From: Mytilus californianus
Lineage: Eukaryota; Mollusca; Bivalvia; Mytilida; Mytilidae
Length of the DNA stretch: 64,000 bases
Reading direction: 5' to 3'
NCBI RefSeq assembly: GCF_021869535.1
Contig: NW_026262712.1
Location: forward strand, 112,651,640-112,715,639
Shown: positions 34,811 through 45,718 of the stretch, piece by piece
Layout: the number at the start of each line of letters is the position of its first letter
Position numbering within the stretch: the first letter of the stretch is position 1
Program-made: the position numbers and the translations under genes
Notes under the pieces: model-generated
The model's input: the letters and a program-made list of their open reading frames with translations, nothing else
What the model was told of the DNA's origin: nothing
The model's database searches: none

Positions 34811-35282
34811 AAATCCTTAGTTTTTCGAAAAATTCAAAGTTTTGTAATAGGAAATTTATAAAAATTACCATATAATTGATATTCATAACAACACCGACCA
34901 ACACCAAGTTAGGAGCCTCTGGCCTTTGTCAGTCATGTATGATTTTTAATTCTAGTTTATTTATATTTTTTGGAGTTTAGTATGACGTCCATTATCACTG
35001 AACTAGTACACATTTGTGTTTAGGGGCCAGCTGAAGCAAACCTCCGGGTGCGGTATTTTCTTGCTGTGTTAAAGACCCATTGATGGCTTTCGGCTGTTTT
35101 CTGCTCTTTGGTCGGGTTTTTGTCTTTTTGACACATTCCTAATTTCCATTCTCAATTTTATTTTATCGAAGGCGATAAACATAGATTGTAATGTATGACT
35201 TTACAACTATAAATGAGAATAAGTAATCTTATACAATAATAATAGAACCGACTGACGTAACATATAAAAACATTACATAACA

Positions 35283-35640
35283 ATATATAGCCGGGTCGTA
35301 AGTTGTTCGATTAATCCTCATTCTACAGTAAAATTTGACCGGAATAAATATTTTAACAAGCCGTGTCAATCATGTGTAAGTTGTAAAGATCTACTGCTAA
35401 ATTTGCAATCACAATGTGTATCAAAAATTTTTAATTTTCTACGATTAACACTATTATTCCCCATGCTCAACCGAAAGATCGAACGCATTGCCTCATTAAA
35501 AAGATTTTTTTCTATAAATTTTGTTTATCTAATGTCATGAAAAATCTTACATTTTGAAGAGTCTAATTGCCATTACGAAGCATATTTATAAGCGACAAAT
35601 GATCAACAACAGCTAAGCTAGGCAAACATGTTTTAGCTAA
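35283..35640 (+). pseudogene. RT element fragment
   Basis: The translation keeps YIAGS right at the edge of the LTR element and, after stops, TIIPHAQPKDR and LIKKIF, matching the RT order RYIAGS then TLYTTIPxxKLK of the copy at 30444. Heavily decayed. Confidence 0.55.
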
Positions 35641-36384
35641 AAGACATTTAATTCATATACATGTGCTTTTGACATGTTGCTAGATAAATGAAAAGTTCAA
35701 AATGGGAATAATAAGTCATTACTGTTGTCGTCATATTTCCAACCGACCCTCACTATAGTCACCTAATTGATGATGTGGTCATCAATAGTATGAATAATGT
35801 AACGTGATACTGTTCAAAATGACCAAAACCAAACTGCCAGGTTTACCTAATCAGACATGCAAGCTGTTTGAATACTAAAGCAACAGCAAATAACATAGTG
35901 ATGGTCAATTTAAAGTTATTCATCATAAACATGTGAAATCTGCTTATAGATTCAATATCTTACCAAAGAAACAAGAATATGTGTCCATAAAACACCATGT
36001 TCCGCTCGAACAACCATATGTCCATATTCCTTAAATCCGGGTTAAAATCGTAATTTGGCATCACCTTTATTTTACAGGATCACATTTCTATGTTCAGTGA
36101 ACCGTAATTTGTTATGTAAAGTACACACCATAATTAATGAACATGTGTACTTAGTTTCAAGTTGATGTGACCACAACTCCATTGTTAACTACCTTAACAA
36201 AAAGCTTAAACCTGGTATTGGACGGACTGACGGACTAACGGACAGAGGCGCAGACCAAAAACATAATGCCCCACTACCGTAGCCGGAGCATGTAAATCCT
36301 AGTCACAAAGGAAAGAATGGCCAATTCTGTTTGGAACTGATATTCAGACGAGCCACAGTAACAGCTATTCTGATTTAAATGTTC

Positions 36385-36620
36385 CTTCATTTCATCTTCA
36401 AGGGTGACTTGGGAATAGAAATATGGTCACTTTTTGTCTTCTTCCGACCGGCAGAAAACCCTAGCCAAAGTGGGGAGTGCGTTTGATTGTGTGGGATGTA
36501 TGAAAAAGCAGCCACGTCCGCTCAGAATGGGACTTTTAACTCCGATGCCTCATGTAGAGAGATGTCCACGACCTCTCTCTCCTTGTATCAACTTTTTTTT
36601 AGGTGGCCTGTTGCAAGGTT
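36385..36620 (+). repeat. Repeat family G copy
   Basis: AAGGGTGACTTGGGAATAG, a CTTCTTCCGACCGGCAG segment, CAAAGTGGGGAGTGCGTTTG, GGATGTATGAAAAAGCAGC and CTCATGTAGAGAG correspond in order to 58365-58570. Confidence 0.75.
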
Positions 36621-37489
36621 AAAATTCTGTCCCTATCCAATATACCCTAATGTTCCTGTGGAAGTCCAAATTTCTCACCTTTCAACCCAATCGACCCCTA
36701 TTACAGAACCCATCTATTGTGTTCGTTGTTAATTTGTTCTCGTCCTGAACATATTTGTGGGCCCCTTACCTGGGACAGTAGGTCTGGCTAAGCAATTATA
36801 GTAGTCTAGAATTACGAACGGACACCCTTTTTATATGGAATTGTAATAACTGATGGAAGAATAGTATTATATGTTTGATTTAGAATCGCCCTTTAGAACT
36901 AGAGAAAGATGATTGACGGAAATGTAATTTTTCTTAAGGTTGAATATCAACATGTATCATTGTTGTCTCAATGTTATATACTGCTGTATAACCATTATAC
37001 TAGGAAACGGTTATTTCATATTGCTTTTCGACACAGGACGATTTGGAGCTTGACATAATGAATAAATGCTTGTCTATTTTTCACTTTTGAAGATTATATG
37101 ATTACCTCCAGATGACTTTTGGTTGTTTGTGTCTTTGGGCTGCTGTCTTATTTACATGCACTCCACATCTCCTGTATTAATTTTTAAAGATTGACAGTAT
37201 ATTTTGGTGCGTTAATTTTAGTTTCAGAGAAGACGATATTTAAACTTAACTGTTGACTGTTGCATTGTCCAATCACTAGAACGACACGAGTTGTTAATGA
37301 TGTGTTAATAGGTATCAACTATGCCTAATTGTCTATTCATTTTTAACATTTTAGTCAATCAGATATTTCTGGTCAGAAACTTTTTTCTATGAATCGTTCC
37401 TTAAAATTACGATTTTGTTTCGTTTGGCTATTTTTCGTTTCTGTTCTTTTTCTCACTTTACAGGGACCAAAAAATCTTTTATAAAGGTA

Positions 37490-37580
37490 ACAGAGGCGGA
37501 TCCAGGGTCCTAGGAAAAGGGGGCGTTATTCACGAAAAGGTAAAAAAGAAACGTTGAGCGTAGCGATATGATCTTTTTGA
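37490..37580 (+). repeat. Repeat family H fragment
   Basis: GAGGCGGATCCAGGGTCCTA followed by a G-rich tract and ATTCACGAAAAGG; shares the start of the copy at 3590. Confidence 0.55.
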
Positions 37581-40500
37581 CGATTTATCCTACAAAAAAA
37601 ATATACTTTTTACGATCAAAAGGATTGAGGAGGGACTGGGACAGCGCTGGATTGTATCTGATTTTGCTGGTAATAGCATGATTATTTTTCCGGGATAAGC
37701 GCAATTCCAACTTAGCAGGCTTATTTCTTCGTCTATCTATGAGTTCTGGAGTTCCAGTTACGGAATAGTAGTACAAAACACGAATTGTGTATGATATGTT
37801 AATAGATATAAACAGAAGTCCATTATTTTAAGTGTGTACTATAATAAATTTGTAATTGATTTCTCAAAGGACTCGATTTTCTTTTAATGAATATACATGT
37901 ATTTGACAAAGTTTTGAAGGTATAAAACCACACTAATTCATAGCCCCATTGCTTTCTATGTTAAATTCTACAATTTCAAGCATTTATGGCTACTTTGACT
38001 TAAGTTCAAATAAAGTGGCAGTTATTTCATGTCAAAACTATACCTTATCCTGACTTGTGCTGAAAAATTCAACATACCTTTAATTGCATATTAGAGCGTA
38101 CTGGTTCCCGGATGTTTGATAGTACAAAAACAGGTACTTCTGATCTGAATAACAATAAAAATGTACCCTCCTATTAAAACTTTATATACGTCTTTATTAT
38201 TCAAAAGAAACTTTCAACAAGTGTTCTACAAAGATTTCAAGTCCCCAAGCTTTCATTTGATACCAAAACTACCCAAATATTTTACCTGTTAACTTTTGAA
38301 CAAATCCTGACCAAACGTTTCAGCAAATTTCCCTAATGTGCCCCCCATCCCCTCCCCCCCGACCCCCTCCCCCCGGCCACATTGTATATGTGCAATTTTG
38401 TTGAACCTTGTCAAAAAGAACAGACAAGACTGTGACTGAAACAAAGCATAGCATGCAGTTGTATTCCAATTAAAAAATTCAACATCATTTACATATGTAT
38501 ATTTTTACATAAAATTCCATTCATATATCTTTTGAATGGATGTTGTTATGGTTAATATTTGTTTACCATGGTAACTAAGAGTTAGAGTATGTATGCTTCT
38601 ATGTATTTTCTAAAAGGTTTGGAAACAATCTAGGACATTAAAGTTCTTATACTTCAGAATTTTTTAAATAATATCTCCGTTTCCAAGGAAAAAATAGGTT
38701 GCTATGGTGATAAAATCAAAGAGAGTCCCACGCAATATTCTATTTATTTTGGTAAAGTACAATGCTAACTATGCTGTACACATTTGCACTTTTCAGAAAA
38801 ACACACGAGAAAATTTGATAATTTCACAAAAATTTCAGAAAAGTTGAAAATATGCATTTTTTAGTATATAAAAAAAATTTACAAATTTGGTTGAACTGTA
38901 ATCTAAAGTGAAGCTTAAACCAAGTTCTATCAATGTTATATATATGAAAATTTCTGAAAAAGTTTGATTCTATTCATAATCAGGCTCTGCTCTGAATTGT
39001 AGTGATTTAGCTGATTTTTGAAAGATTGTTACCACGCTTTACTACCAAAGAGTGTCCATTACCATGGCAATTACTCATATTTGCCCATTCAAATTTAATT
39101 TTTTAGCAGTTTTCAATTACTGCTTCTACCAGCAATTTATAGAAAAATTTGAAACCGTCATATACCGCACTCTGTCTGGTTCTTATAAAGAGCTGTCCTT
39201 AATACTTAATACAGCAGAGAAAACAACTACATAATATAGATATAGAATTCCCTGAGTATTGGTTCTCCAAAGAATATTGATACAAAGATTATTCTTAAAA
39301 AATCTGAATAGAAAACATAATTTTCACCGTATGTTAATAATACAGATATAGAACCGCATTGCTGTGCAATTATTTTTAAACTGTACATTGTACCGTAGAT
39401 AATGCAATCAATTTGAAAAATCGAACATATATATTTATATCTTAATCATAAAACTGTGAACTGACACAATGTTTTCATTAAAACTTGTGGTTGTGGTATT
39501 CTGTTTTGTGTCTTGTAGTGGATTTTTATTGGATGGCAGTACGAAATCTCCGCAGGCAGAGAGTGTTATGTCTGATAGTCATTTCACTACCCTTCTGACT
39601 TTTATTTTTGAAGAGCGAAAATCGCGTGAACAGAAACAGAAATTGACCAGTAAAGGGGACAGTTTTGGTAATTGTAATTGTAAATGCGCAGAAGTTACCG
39701 ATACATTGAAAAACAATACAGACCGATTGCAAAATGACCTAGACTTACTTCGAAAGGACTTCAGTGCTTTACAATTACAATGTGCACAGTTCGATAAACG
39801 TCTATCAACCTCATAAGCCAACACAGTACGTCTTAAGCAGGACATTAAATGGTTTAAAGCTAGTTAATAGTGTGACAGATTTGCATTCTGTTTTTAATTT
39901 AGAAAATACAAATGTAAGACCAATCAATTAGATATTAAAGTGCAAAACACGGAAAACTCCATACACACAATTTTGTCCAGTGCAAACGTTAGATCGCAAG
40001 ATATAATTGGTGTCTTGAATAAAATAAAGGCAACCGATAATATGACATTGCATTTAGAAAATGAAATGAAAAAGTCAAATGGCAAGCTAAGTGTTGCCGC
40101 CGCTGATATTAATAGTAGGAGTCAAGATTTCATAGCTTTGGTGAGCAAAACAGAAGCTACAAATAATAAACTGAAATCCTTGGAGGTCTATATCAAAAAC
40201 CAAACGCATAACCTGGAGACTAATTTCACGAATACAGTAAGCCAATGTCAAAATATTACAGCATTGAAAAAAGATATCATGAATAACGTACAGCACTTAC
40301 AGAATGGTCTTAATGACACATTACTAAAATTGACAGAATATCAAATAGAGGTAGGCAATTTAATGAACGTTGGGTCCCATATCAAAACACTCTCAAAATT
40401 TCTTACATATGCCAACATAAGACTTAGGCTACAGGCGTGGCATCCTCGCTTAAGTTGACAAGTACTGCTGATTTCAGTTTAATTTTACGATGCGATTTCA

Positions 40501-40779
40501 TGTAACTTGTTACAAGTGTTGTTTCTGATTATTTGCTTTCCTTTGCGACAGTATCCAACCAACAGCTGTAATTACCTTTAATGAGTTTCTGTATTAGCCC
40601 ACACATTTTGACCCTGCTTTAAATTATGTTTCGATTTTTGCTTCTTTGATATTTTACTGTTTTTCTTTATTTTTACTGCTTTTCTAAATTTTGATATCCA
40701 CCGTCTCGATAGGCAAAATGCAGGTTTTTACGCACGTTATACAGGTTCAATCCCGCCATATTTTGTTCCTGTATAAAAT

Positions 40780-40870
40780 AAGGAGATGTGGCATGATTGC
40801 AACTAACAACCAGAGTTCAAATGACATGGATATAGGAAAGTATAGGTCAACAAATTTGGTAATAGTAGTT
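40780..40870 (+). repeat. Repeat family D fragment in the second C1q intron
   Basis: AAGGAGATGTGGCATGATTGC and AGAGTTCAAATGACATGG, in family D order. An AGGTTCAATCCCGCC just before it resembles a tRNA-type B box. Confidence 0.65.
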
Positions 40871-41309
40871 TACCGATGTATAAATGTCATAAATCGATTA
40901 AGAAGAGAGAATTGCATGGACTCCAAAATACTGCGAGACTAGTTGGTCGAGAGAGTAATCCTCTCCTGATATACATGCATCAGGGTATTCGTCGTTGTTT
41001 ATCTTTGTTCGTCTATAGTTGAAGACTGCATGCTTCCCTTTAGATATCTTTGAGTCGATTGTGTCGTTGGGTTGTTGGATCATTAACGTATATCTTACAT
41101 GGTTTATTAACCATAACTACCAACTATCATGTTAGCAAGCTTGGCGTTTAAACCCGCTGCAATTGTTTGCACCTGTCTTATTAAAGTCAGGAATCTGATG
41201 TTCAGTAGTTGTCGTTTGTTAATGTGGTTCATAAGTGTTTCTCGTTTCTCGTTTTTTATATAGATTAGACCGTTGGTTTTCCCGTTTGAATGGTTTTACA
41301 CTAGTAATT

Positions 41310-41465
41310 TTTGGGGCCCTTTATAGCTTGCTGTTCGGTGTGAGCCAAAGCTCCGTGTTGAAGACCGTACTTTGACCTATAATGGTTTATTTTTATAAAT
41401 TTTGATTTGAATGTAGAGTTGTCTCATTGGCACTCATACCACATCTTCTTATATCTATTGACAAC
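41310..41465 (-). repeat. Repeat family D copy in the second C1q intron
   Basis: CTTTATAGCTTGCTGTTCGG, TGTTGAAGACCGTACTTTG, AGTTGTCTCATTGGCACTC and ACCACATCTTCTTATATC: the reverse complement of 23320-23465. Confidence 0.85.
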
Positions 41466-41887
41466 ATTGACTTAGGATTTAGATAAATCAAATGCATTAT
41501 TTTTCAGCTGTATTATATGCCCTAGCATCTGGTGGAACAGTAGCATCGTTTGCAGTTATTCTATTTAAACATGTTCATACTTCACATGGTATTAACGACC
41601 TAAAATCGGTAAGAACAGAAGGAAAATTCACATGCGAGAAATCAGGATTATATCTTATATCAGTATTTGTTTCTACGTTTAAAAATTCTAATGGATATTA
41701 TAATGTTTATAAAAATAATGTTACCATTATGACTACCTTCAGACATCCTCAATCGTATCATCTGACCTCTACCGCAATCGTTACAGAACAACTAGAGAAC
41801 AATGATACTGTGTATGTTTTGAATGGTCCGGAGATGCATGTGTACAGTGGGACCTATTCTATGTTTACAATAAATCAAATTGAATAG

Positions 41888-43500
41888 GTTGTCGTATTAG
41901 GGAACTCATACAAATATATTAAAAGATAATAATATTACATAGTTATTTTCAACTGAATTTATGTCCAGACTTTTGGTGTAACAATTTTACATTTTTGTTT
42001 TCATTTAAAAACTACATACTTCCTTTTGAATTGAAGATATACTATCAGCCAGAAATGAAGGGAAATTCGTATATATTAGTATCGAGGATTATATCTACTA
42101 TTGGATTTTGTGACTATAACAAATTCTGAATATCATGATGTTTGCGAAAATAAAGGAGACATTGAAATTTCGTTGAGACAATCACAAACGTATATTCTTA
42201 TATCTATCCACATTTCCAAGGAGTTATTGAATCCAACTGTGAGGTAATGTTCCCATGATCCAGCAATTTATCTACACGACGGGAAAATAACCATTGTTTT
42301 CAATGCTACAAACTAAACACGTGATTATATTTCGAACTAAAATCAAATCCATTGACATCGTTTTTATACTTAATTTAAAGAATACTTTGAATAGTGATAA
42401 TAAACTGATTAGAAAAGTTATAACATTTATAATGGTAGTTTATCTGGCGTACAAAATTTTAAGCCTGGTATCTCTGATTAACCTATTTATCTATGATGTA
42501 TGTTTACATAATTTTGGCTGCTGAATCCCAATAATTGTCAAGGAAACAAATTATGTCTTTTAGGGTTTTTCACACGATTCGTCAATATGACGGAACTATA
42601 AACAACTGTTATAGGATTAGGTAGCTATAACACAAGGTTAATCAGACATTTTAGTCGGAAATAGCCTGTACCAAGTGAGGAATTTGACAGTTGTTTTCCA
42701 TTCTTTACCGTTGGTTTTGTCTGGTTTTATGCCCTTCTCATTTCTTTTAATTTACCTTGGAGTTCGATATTATTTGCTCTTTTACCGATGGTAAAGTTTT
42801 GTAAATCGATTAGGAAAATACAATCTAGGAAACAACCAGAAAATATCAAATTGATTAAAACTTTTCAATTATTTTGATATTTTCGTAACTCTTTAGAAAT
42901 ATATGTTTTTATTCTTTATCGAATCAACCCAATTGTCTTTTCTTTTATTTTATGCGGCGCTTTGTTTCAAATGGCGTTCAAAGATAATATTTTGCATTCG
43001 CCTATTTATTCAATTCGACTATACTATTATTTACTTTATATAATCTTTGTTATGATGTGTCAATATGTTAATCACTGTCGAAAGATCACCTGGTTTAATT
43101 GTGTTCGTGTTGACAAAACATGGTTGATGAATCGTTAATTTCCTGTACACTGTTGTTTGTCTTTTCGTCCTTTTTGTTGTTTTATTTTTTGCTATAGTTT
43201 TGTCGGATTTTCTTCAATTGATTTTGTTTTTATTGTTCTTTTCGTATATTCCGTTCATTTTTTAAAGCTTAATTCTTATTCCAATAATTTTCCAACATAT
43301 CACTTTCTTCCCGCTTTTAACTCAAAAGAAATATCCCGAAAACCCTATTATATTCACGACTCATGCAAAATACAAACCTGTTTACTTATGTAGTGTTTTT
43401 AAAGCAATGAAAATAAGAATCTAATTTTAGCCTTTATCTATTTGAATACGCTGGAATATTTGTGATTCATTATACATGTTGTAACTAAAAAAATATTTGC
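41888..43500. other. Intergenic, no gene seen
   Basis: A family E copy at 42660 and a weak family A trace at 43095-43230. Short AT-rich open frames have no recognisable domain. Confidence 0.6.
42660..42790 (+). repeat. Repeat family E copy
   Basis: AGCCTGTACCAAGTGAGGAA, GACAGTTGTTTTCCATTCTT and CTTGGAGTTCGATATTATTT in order. Confidence 0.75.
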
Positions 43501-43509
43501 AAAAAAACA

Positions 43510-44575
43510 TTATTTGGAATTCTCAGCAAAACAGGGAATCCCATATACTCTTCATCATTCACGAAAGAGGAGATTTTAGAAAGTCACAAATCCGTCCTAT
43601 TTTGTAGTCAACATAAAAAAGGCCGACTACAACCTATCGGCTTTTTCCGGGATATCTCAGTTCTATAAAATCCTGATCAAGAACGATATATAGCGGGTCA
43701 TCAAGATGTTCAATTAAACATCTTTCTATAATTCCTACCACCATTTGTTCTACAGTGAAATGTGGTCTTTATAAGTATTGCGATGTGGTATATTCAACCA
43801 GCTGTTTCAATCAGATGTGGATTCTTAAAAGTTCTAAAAAGATCTACTCCAAAATCTTGAAACACATCTCTACTATTTTGACGTAATATCTTGATTTTGA
43901 CTTGTGTACGCTTTACACTACTATTCTCCATGATCAATAAAAAAATTGCTTATAGATTCTTCTAAAACAGAGCATTTTCTAAAATAGTATAAAAACATAT
44001 ATTCAAATTATTTGTTATTGGACATGTAAAATCATCCTTTGTGAACAACTTCGCTGGTTCCCAGCACATATAAGCCAATGATGATATCATCAAAATGCAG
44101 GACCTTTTGTGGCTTTTTGATCCCCAACATACTATTTTAGTTTGGTGGTTTGATATTTCAACAACTAGTCGGTATTCCAAAAAAAAACCTCATCAATGAT
44201 ACGAGGCTTATTATTTTGTACACAAGTCTCGCAAGAAAAAACTTATTAGTGACGCTCAAATAAAAAAGTCAAAGACCTGAACTCTTGTGGATATTTGGCA
44301 ATCGTACCAGATCTCTTTATTTTTATACGAAATGGAAGAGCATTGAGGACCAAACATTCCGAAAGTTTTTGCGAAATACTACTAAGGTAATCTATTCCTT
44401 TGGTTAGACAATCCTTACTGTTTTAAACACTAACTATGCACCCCTACTGATTGACTTGTGTTTGAATCAGATGAAGCAGACTTTATACAGAAGCTTCTCA
44501 ACGAACGAAAACATCTTGAAAGGTTCTTAAAAATCACTTTCAGATATACTATTGCTGTTTTGTCACTAAATAACC
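43510..44575 (+). pseudogene. Decayed RT element, interrupted by repeat B
   Basis: Order conserved with the RT at 30444: SKTGNPIYSSSFTKEEILES, then GLYKYCDVVYS-like, TLYTTI, a WWFDISTTSRYS patch matching FGGxxFQQxVG, and after an insertion APLLIDLCLNQMKQTLYRS and YTIAVLSLNN-like remains. Several stops and frameshifts. Family B sequence (44195-44425) lies between the FQQ and CAPLL motifs, so it inserted into an already integrated RT copy. Confidence 0.7.
44195..44425 (-). repeat. Repeat family B inserted in an RT copy
   Basis: TTATTAGTGACGCTCAAATA, GGAAGAGCATTGAGGACCAA and CTACTAAGGTAATCTATTCC are family B landmarks in minus orientation, flanked by RT coding remnants. Confidence 0.75.
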
Positions 44576-44815
44576 AGCGCGAGATACCAAAGTGACATTC
44601 AAACTCTTAAGTCGAAGACAAACTGGCAACGTCATGGTAAAATAAGAATAACAAACTACAAGTCAAATAACAATCTACAAACACAACATTTAACAACAAC
44701 ATTTAAGGCTAAGCAACCCAAACCCCATCAAAAGCCCAGGGTGATCTCAGGTGATTCGGAGGGTAAGCAAATGCTGCTACTAATATGGTACCCGTTGTAT
44801 TGCTCACATAATTAC
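44572..44815 (-). repeat. Repeat family A copy
   Basis: GATACCAAAGTGACATTCAA, AAGTCGAAGACAAACTGGC, CTAAGCAACCCAAACCCC, a GGTGATCTCAGGTGATTCGG segment and ATGGTACCCGTTGTATTGCTC: family A reversed. It separates the RT copy at 43510 from its presumed family F tail. Confidence 0.8.
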
Positions 44816-44879
44816 ACATTCGGTGATAATCTCATTCTGTGATATTCAAGGAAAAGTTTTGGTAAGGACGACTTCACCA

Positions 44880-45185
44880 CTTTACCACTTGACATTGTGT
44901 CTCAACTGATTGTTGGTATGTTTCCGAGGTATAACATCTTTAAATATAACTAGATGCCAGAAAAGTTGTCTGATCCGAAATTTTTCCGACTGTAACATTT
45001 TGACATACAGTGAATTCGCATGGCGGGTGATGATTGCATAGCAGGAGATACTTACCCTGTGGACGCAACCGGATTCGCTACTTTTGGGTTCATGCGATAT
45101 CCTCATTTTTTAGTGTGTTACCTTGATTTGATCTCTTAAATCGATTAATGAGATTTGAAGATCGGTAAACTACTGTTGCCTACAT
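44880..45185 (+). repeat. Repeat family F, probable RT 3' tail
   Basis: GACTGTAACATTTTGACATA, GAATTCGCATGGCGGGTG, GCATAGCAGGAGATACTTAC, CTGTGGACGCAACCGG, TTTTGGGTTCATGCGATATC and AATCGATTAATGAGATTTG correspond in order to 57620-57900. Confidence 0.7.
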
Positions 45186-45251
45186 TTGTCTATAGGTCTT
45201 TAATGAATAAAACAATTCAACTATTTGGTTTTCTTAATATGTGGTATATAT

Positions 45252-45411
45252 AGATTCTTACCTTATTACGAGTGAATTATCAGAGTTCTCCAATCGAGGT
45301 AGTTAAATTATGGAATTTTAAGACCCAGCCTTGGCGAGGTCTTAAAATTTCATAATTTAACTACCGAGATTGGAGAACTCCGATAATTCACTCATAATTA
45401 TGTAAGAATCT
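45252..45411. repeat. Foldback palindrome P2 (160 bp)
   Basis: Two arms of about 75 bp at roughly 90% identity: AGATTCTTACC..GAGTGAATTATC, GAGTTCTCCAATC, GGTAGTTAAATTATG and AATTTTAAGACC on the left, with the reverse complement on the right. The hinge is CAGCCTTGGCGA. It lies just downstream of the tyrosine-recombinase gene. Single-stranded copies would form a long hairpin. Confidence 0.92.
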
Positions 45412-45718
45412 GTTTCTCTAATTTTTTAAAAACAACGAAATTTAAATTGATGTGCAAATTCTCCCAACCATTCTATCCGCCCCGGTAGATTACTACGCAT
45501 CCTGTTGCCATGGATGCAAATGATATATATTTCAATTATGAAAAGAAGTAACAAATCAGTAACTTAATATTTTATAACATTAACCAAATAATTTGAACAA
45601 TACGGCAATATTTTAAATTGCTCATCATTTCCTGAAAAATAACGCGTCCAACAAAATATTGGCGCGGAAGGATCTACAGAAATAATAACTTCAATGGCGG
45701 AACAGCTGTTCATAGCAG

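Larger units (their letters stand above)
34221..35162 (+). repeat. Repeat I with a nested family B pair
   Basis: The outer element starts CATGTTTAACCCCTCCGC and TTGCGCCTGTCC, is interrupted at about 34262-34900, then resumes AAGTTAGGAGCCTCTGGCC and closes with TTGACACATTCCTAATTTCC and TTCTCAATTTTAT. A second, partial copy of repeat I is at 61793-61960. The arrangement shows three insertion levels: LTR, then repeat I, then family B. Confidence 0.75.
27079..35277 (-). mobile_element. Gag-only LTR retrotransposon with nested insertions
   Basis: Two LTRs in the same minus orientation (27079-27833 and 33691-35277, the second interrupted) enclose an internal region. Directly inside the upstream LTR is a primer-site-like TGGTGGCAGCGGTGGG, and directly inside the downstream LTR is a purine-rich AGGAGGGGGGGGGAGC (read on the minus strand). 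LTR ends are TG...CA. TAAC flanks both sides (27075-27078 and 35278-35281), a possible 4-bp target duplication. Gag remnants are visible at 33630-33390 and 29880-28700. I find no protease, RT or integrase frame, so pol is lost or never present. The layout and gag type suggest Ty3/Gypsy. An RT element at 30444-32345 has inserted into it in the opposite orientation. Confidence 0.8.
33691..35277 (-). repeat. Upstream LTR, interrupted by a 940-bp insertion
   Basis: It aligns to the LTR at 27079-27833 from 33691 to about 34220 and again from about 35163 to 35277. The intervening stretch is foreign (repeat I with an internal family B pair). It lacks about 105 bp next to its end that the other LTR keeps. 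The lost block is bounded by GACGAAAA and GACGACAAATGCCAA in the intact copy, consistent with deletion between short direct repeats. Confidence 0.85.
35641..39468. other. Intergenic with repeat families G and H
   Basis: No gene recognised. It contains a family G copy (36385-36620), a family H start (37490), a C-rich tract (38330-38385) and scattered TTACCATGG/GTTGCTATGG motifs (38560-39070). Confidence 0.6.
39469..41887 (+). pseudogene. Second C1q-domain gene, probably a pseudogene
   Basis: A paralogue of the gene at 24835 with the same two-exon layout: exon 1 about 39469-40350, GAG|GTAGGC donor, TTTTCAG|CT acceptor, exon 2 41508-41887. Shared marks are a signal peptide (MFSLKLVVVVFCFVSCSGFL), then LLDGST, SDSHF, ILSSANVRSQDI and a complete C1q exon (VILFKHVHTSHGI, CEKSGLYLISVFVST, NNDTVYVLNGPE). 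Disabling marks: an in-frame TAA at 39814, further stops and frame changes to about 39930, and a one-base difference just before the donor (TGACAGAATATCAAATAGAG against GCACAGATATCAAACAGAG) that puts the join out of frame. The C1q exon is fully open, so decay may be recent, or an alternative transcript may avoid the breaks. Confidence 0.8.

Noticed and set aside
36434..36732. Two overlapping open frames
   Set aside because: They coincide with repeat family G, which recurs at 58365.
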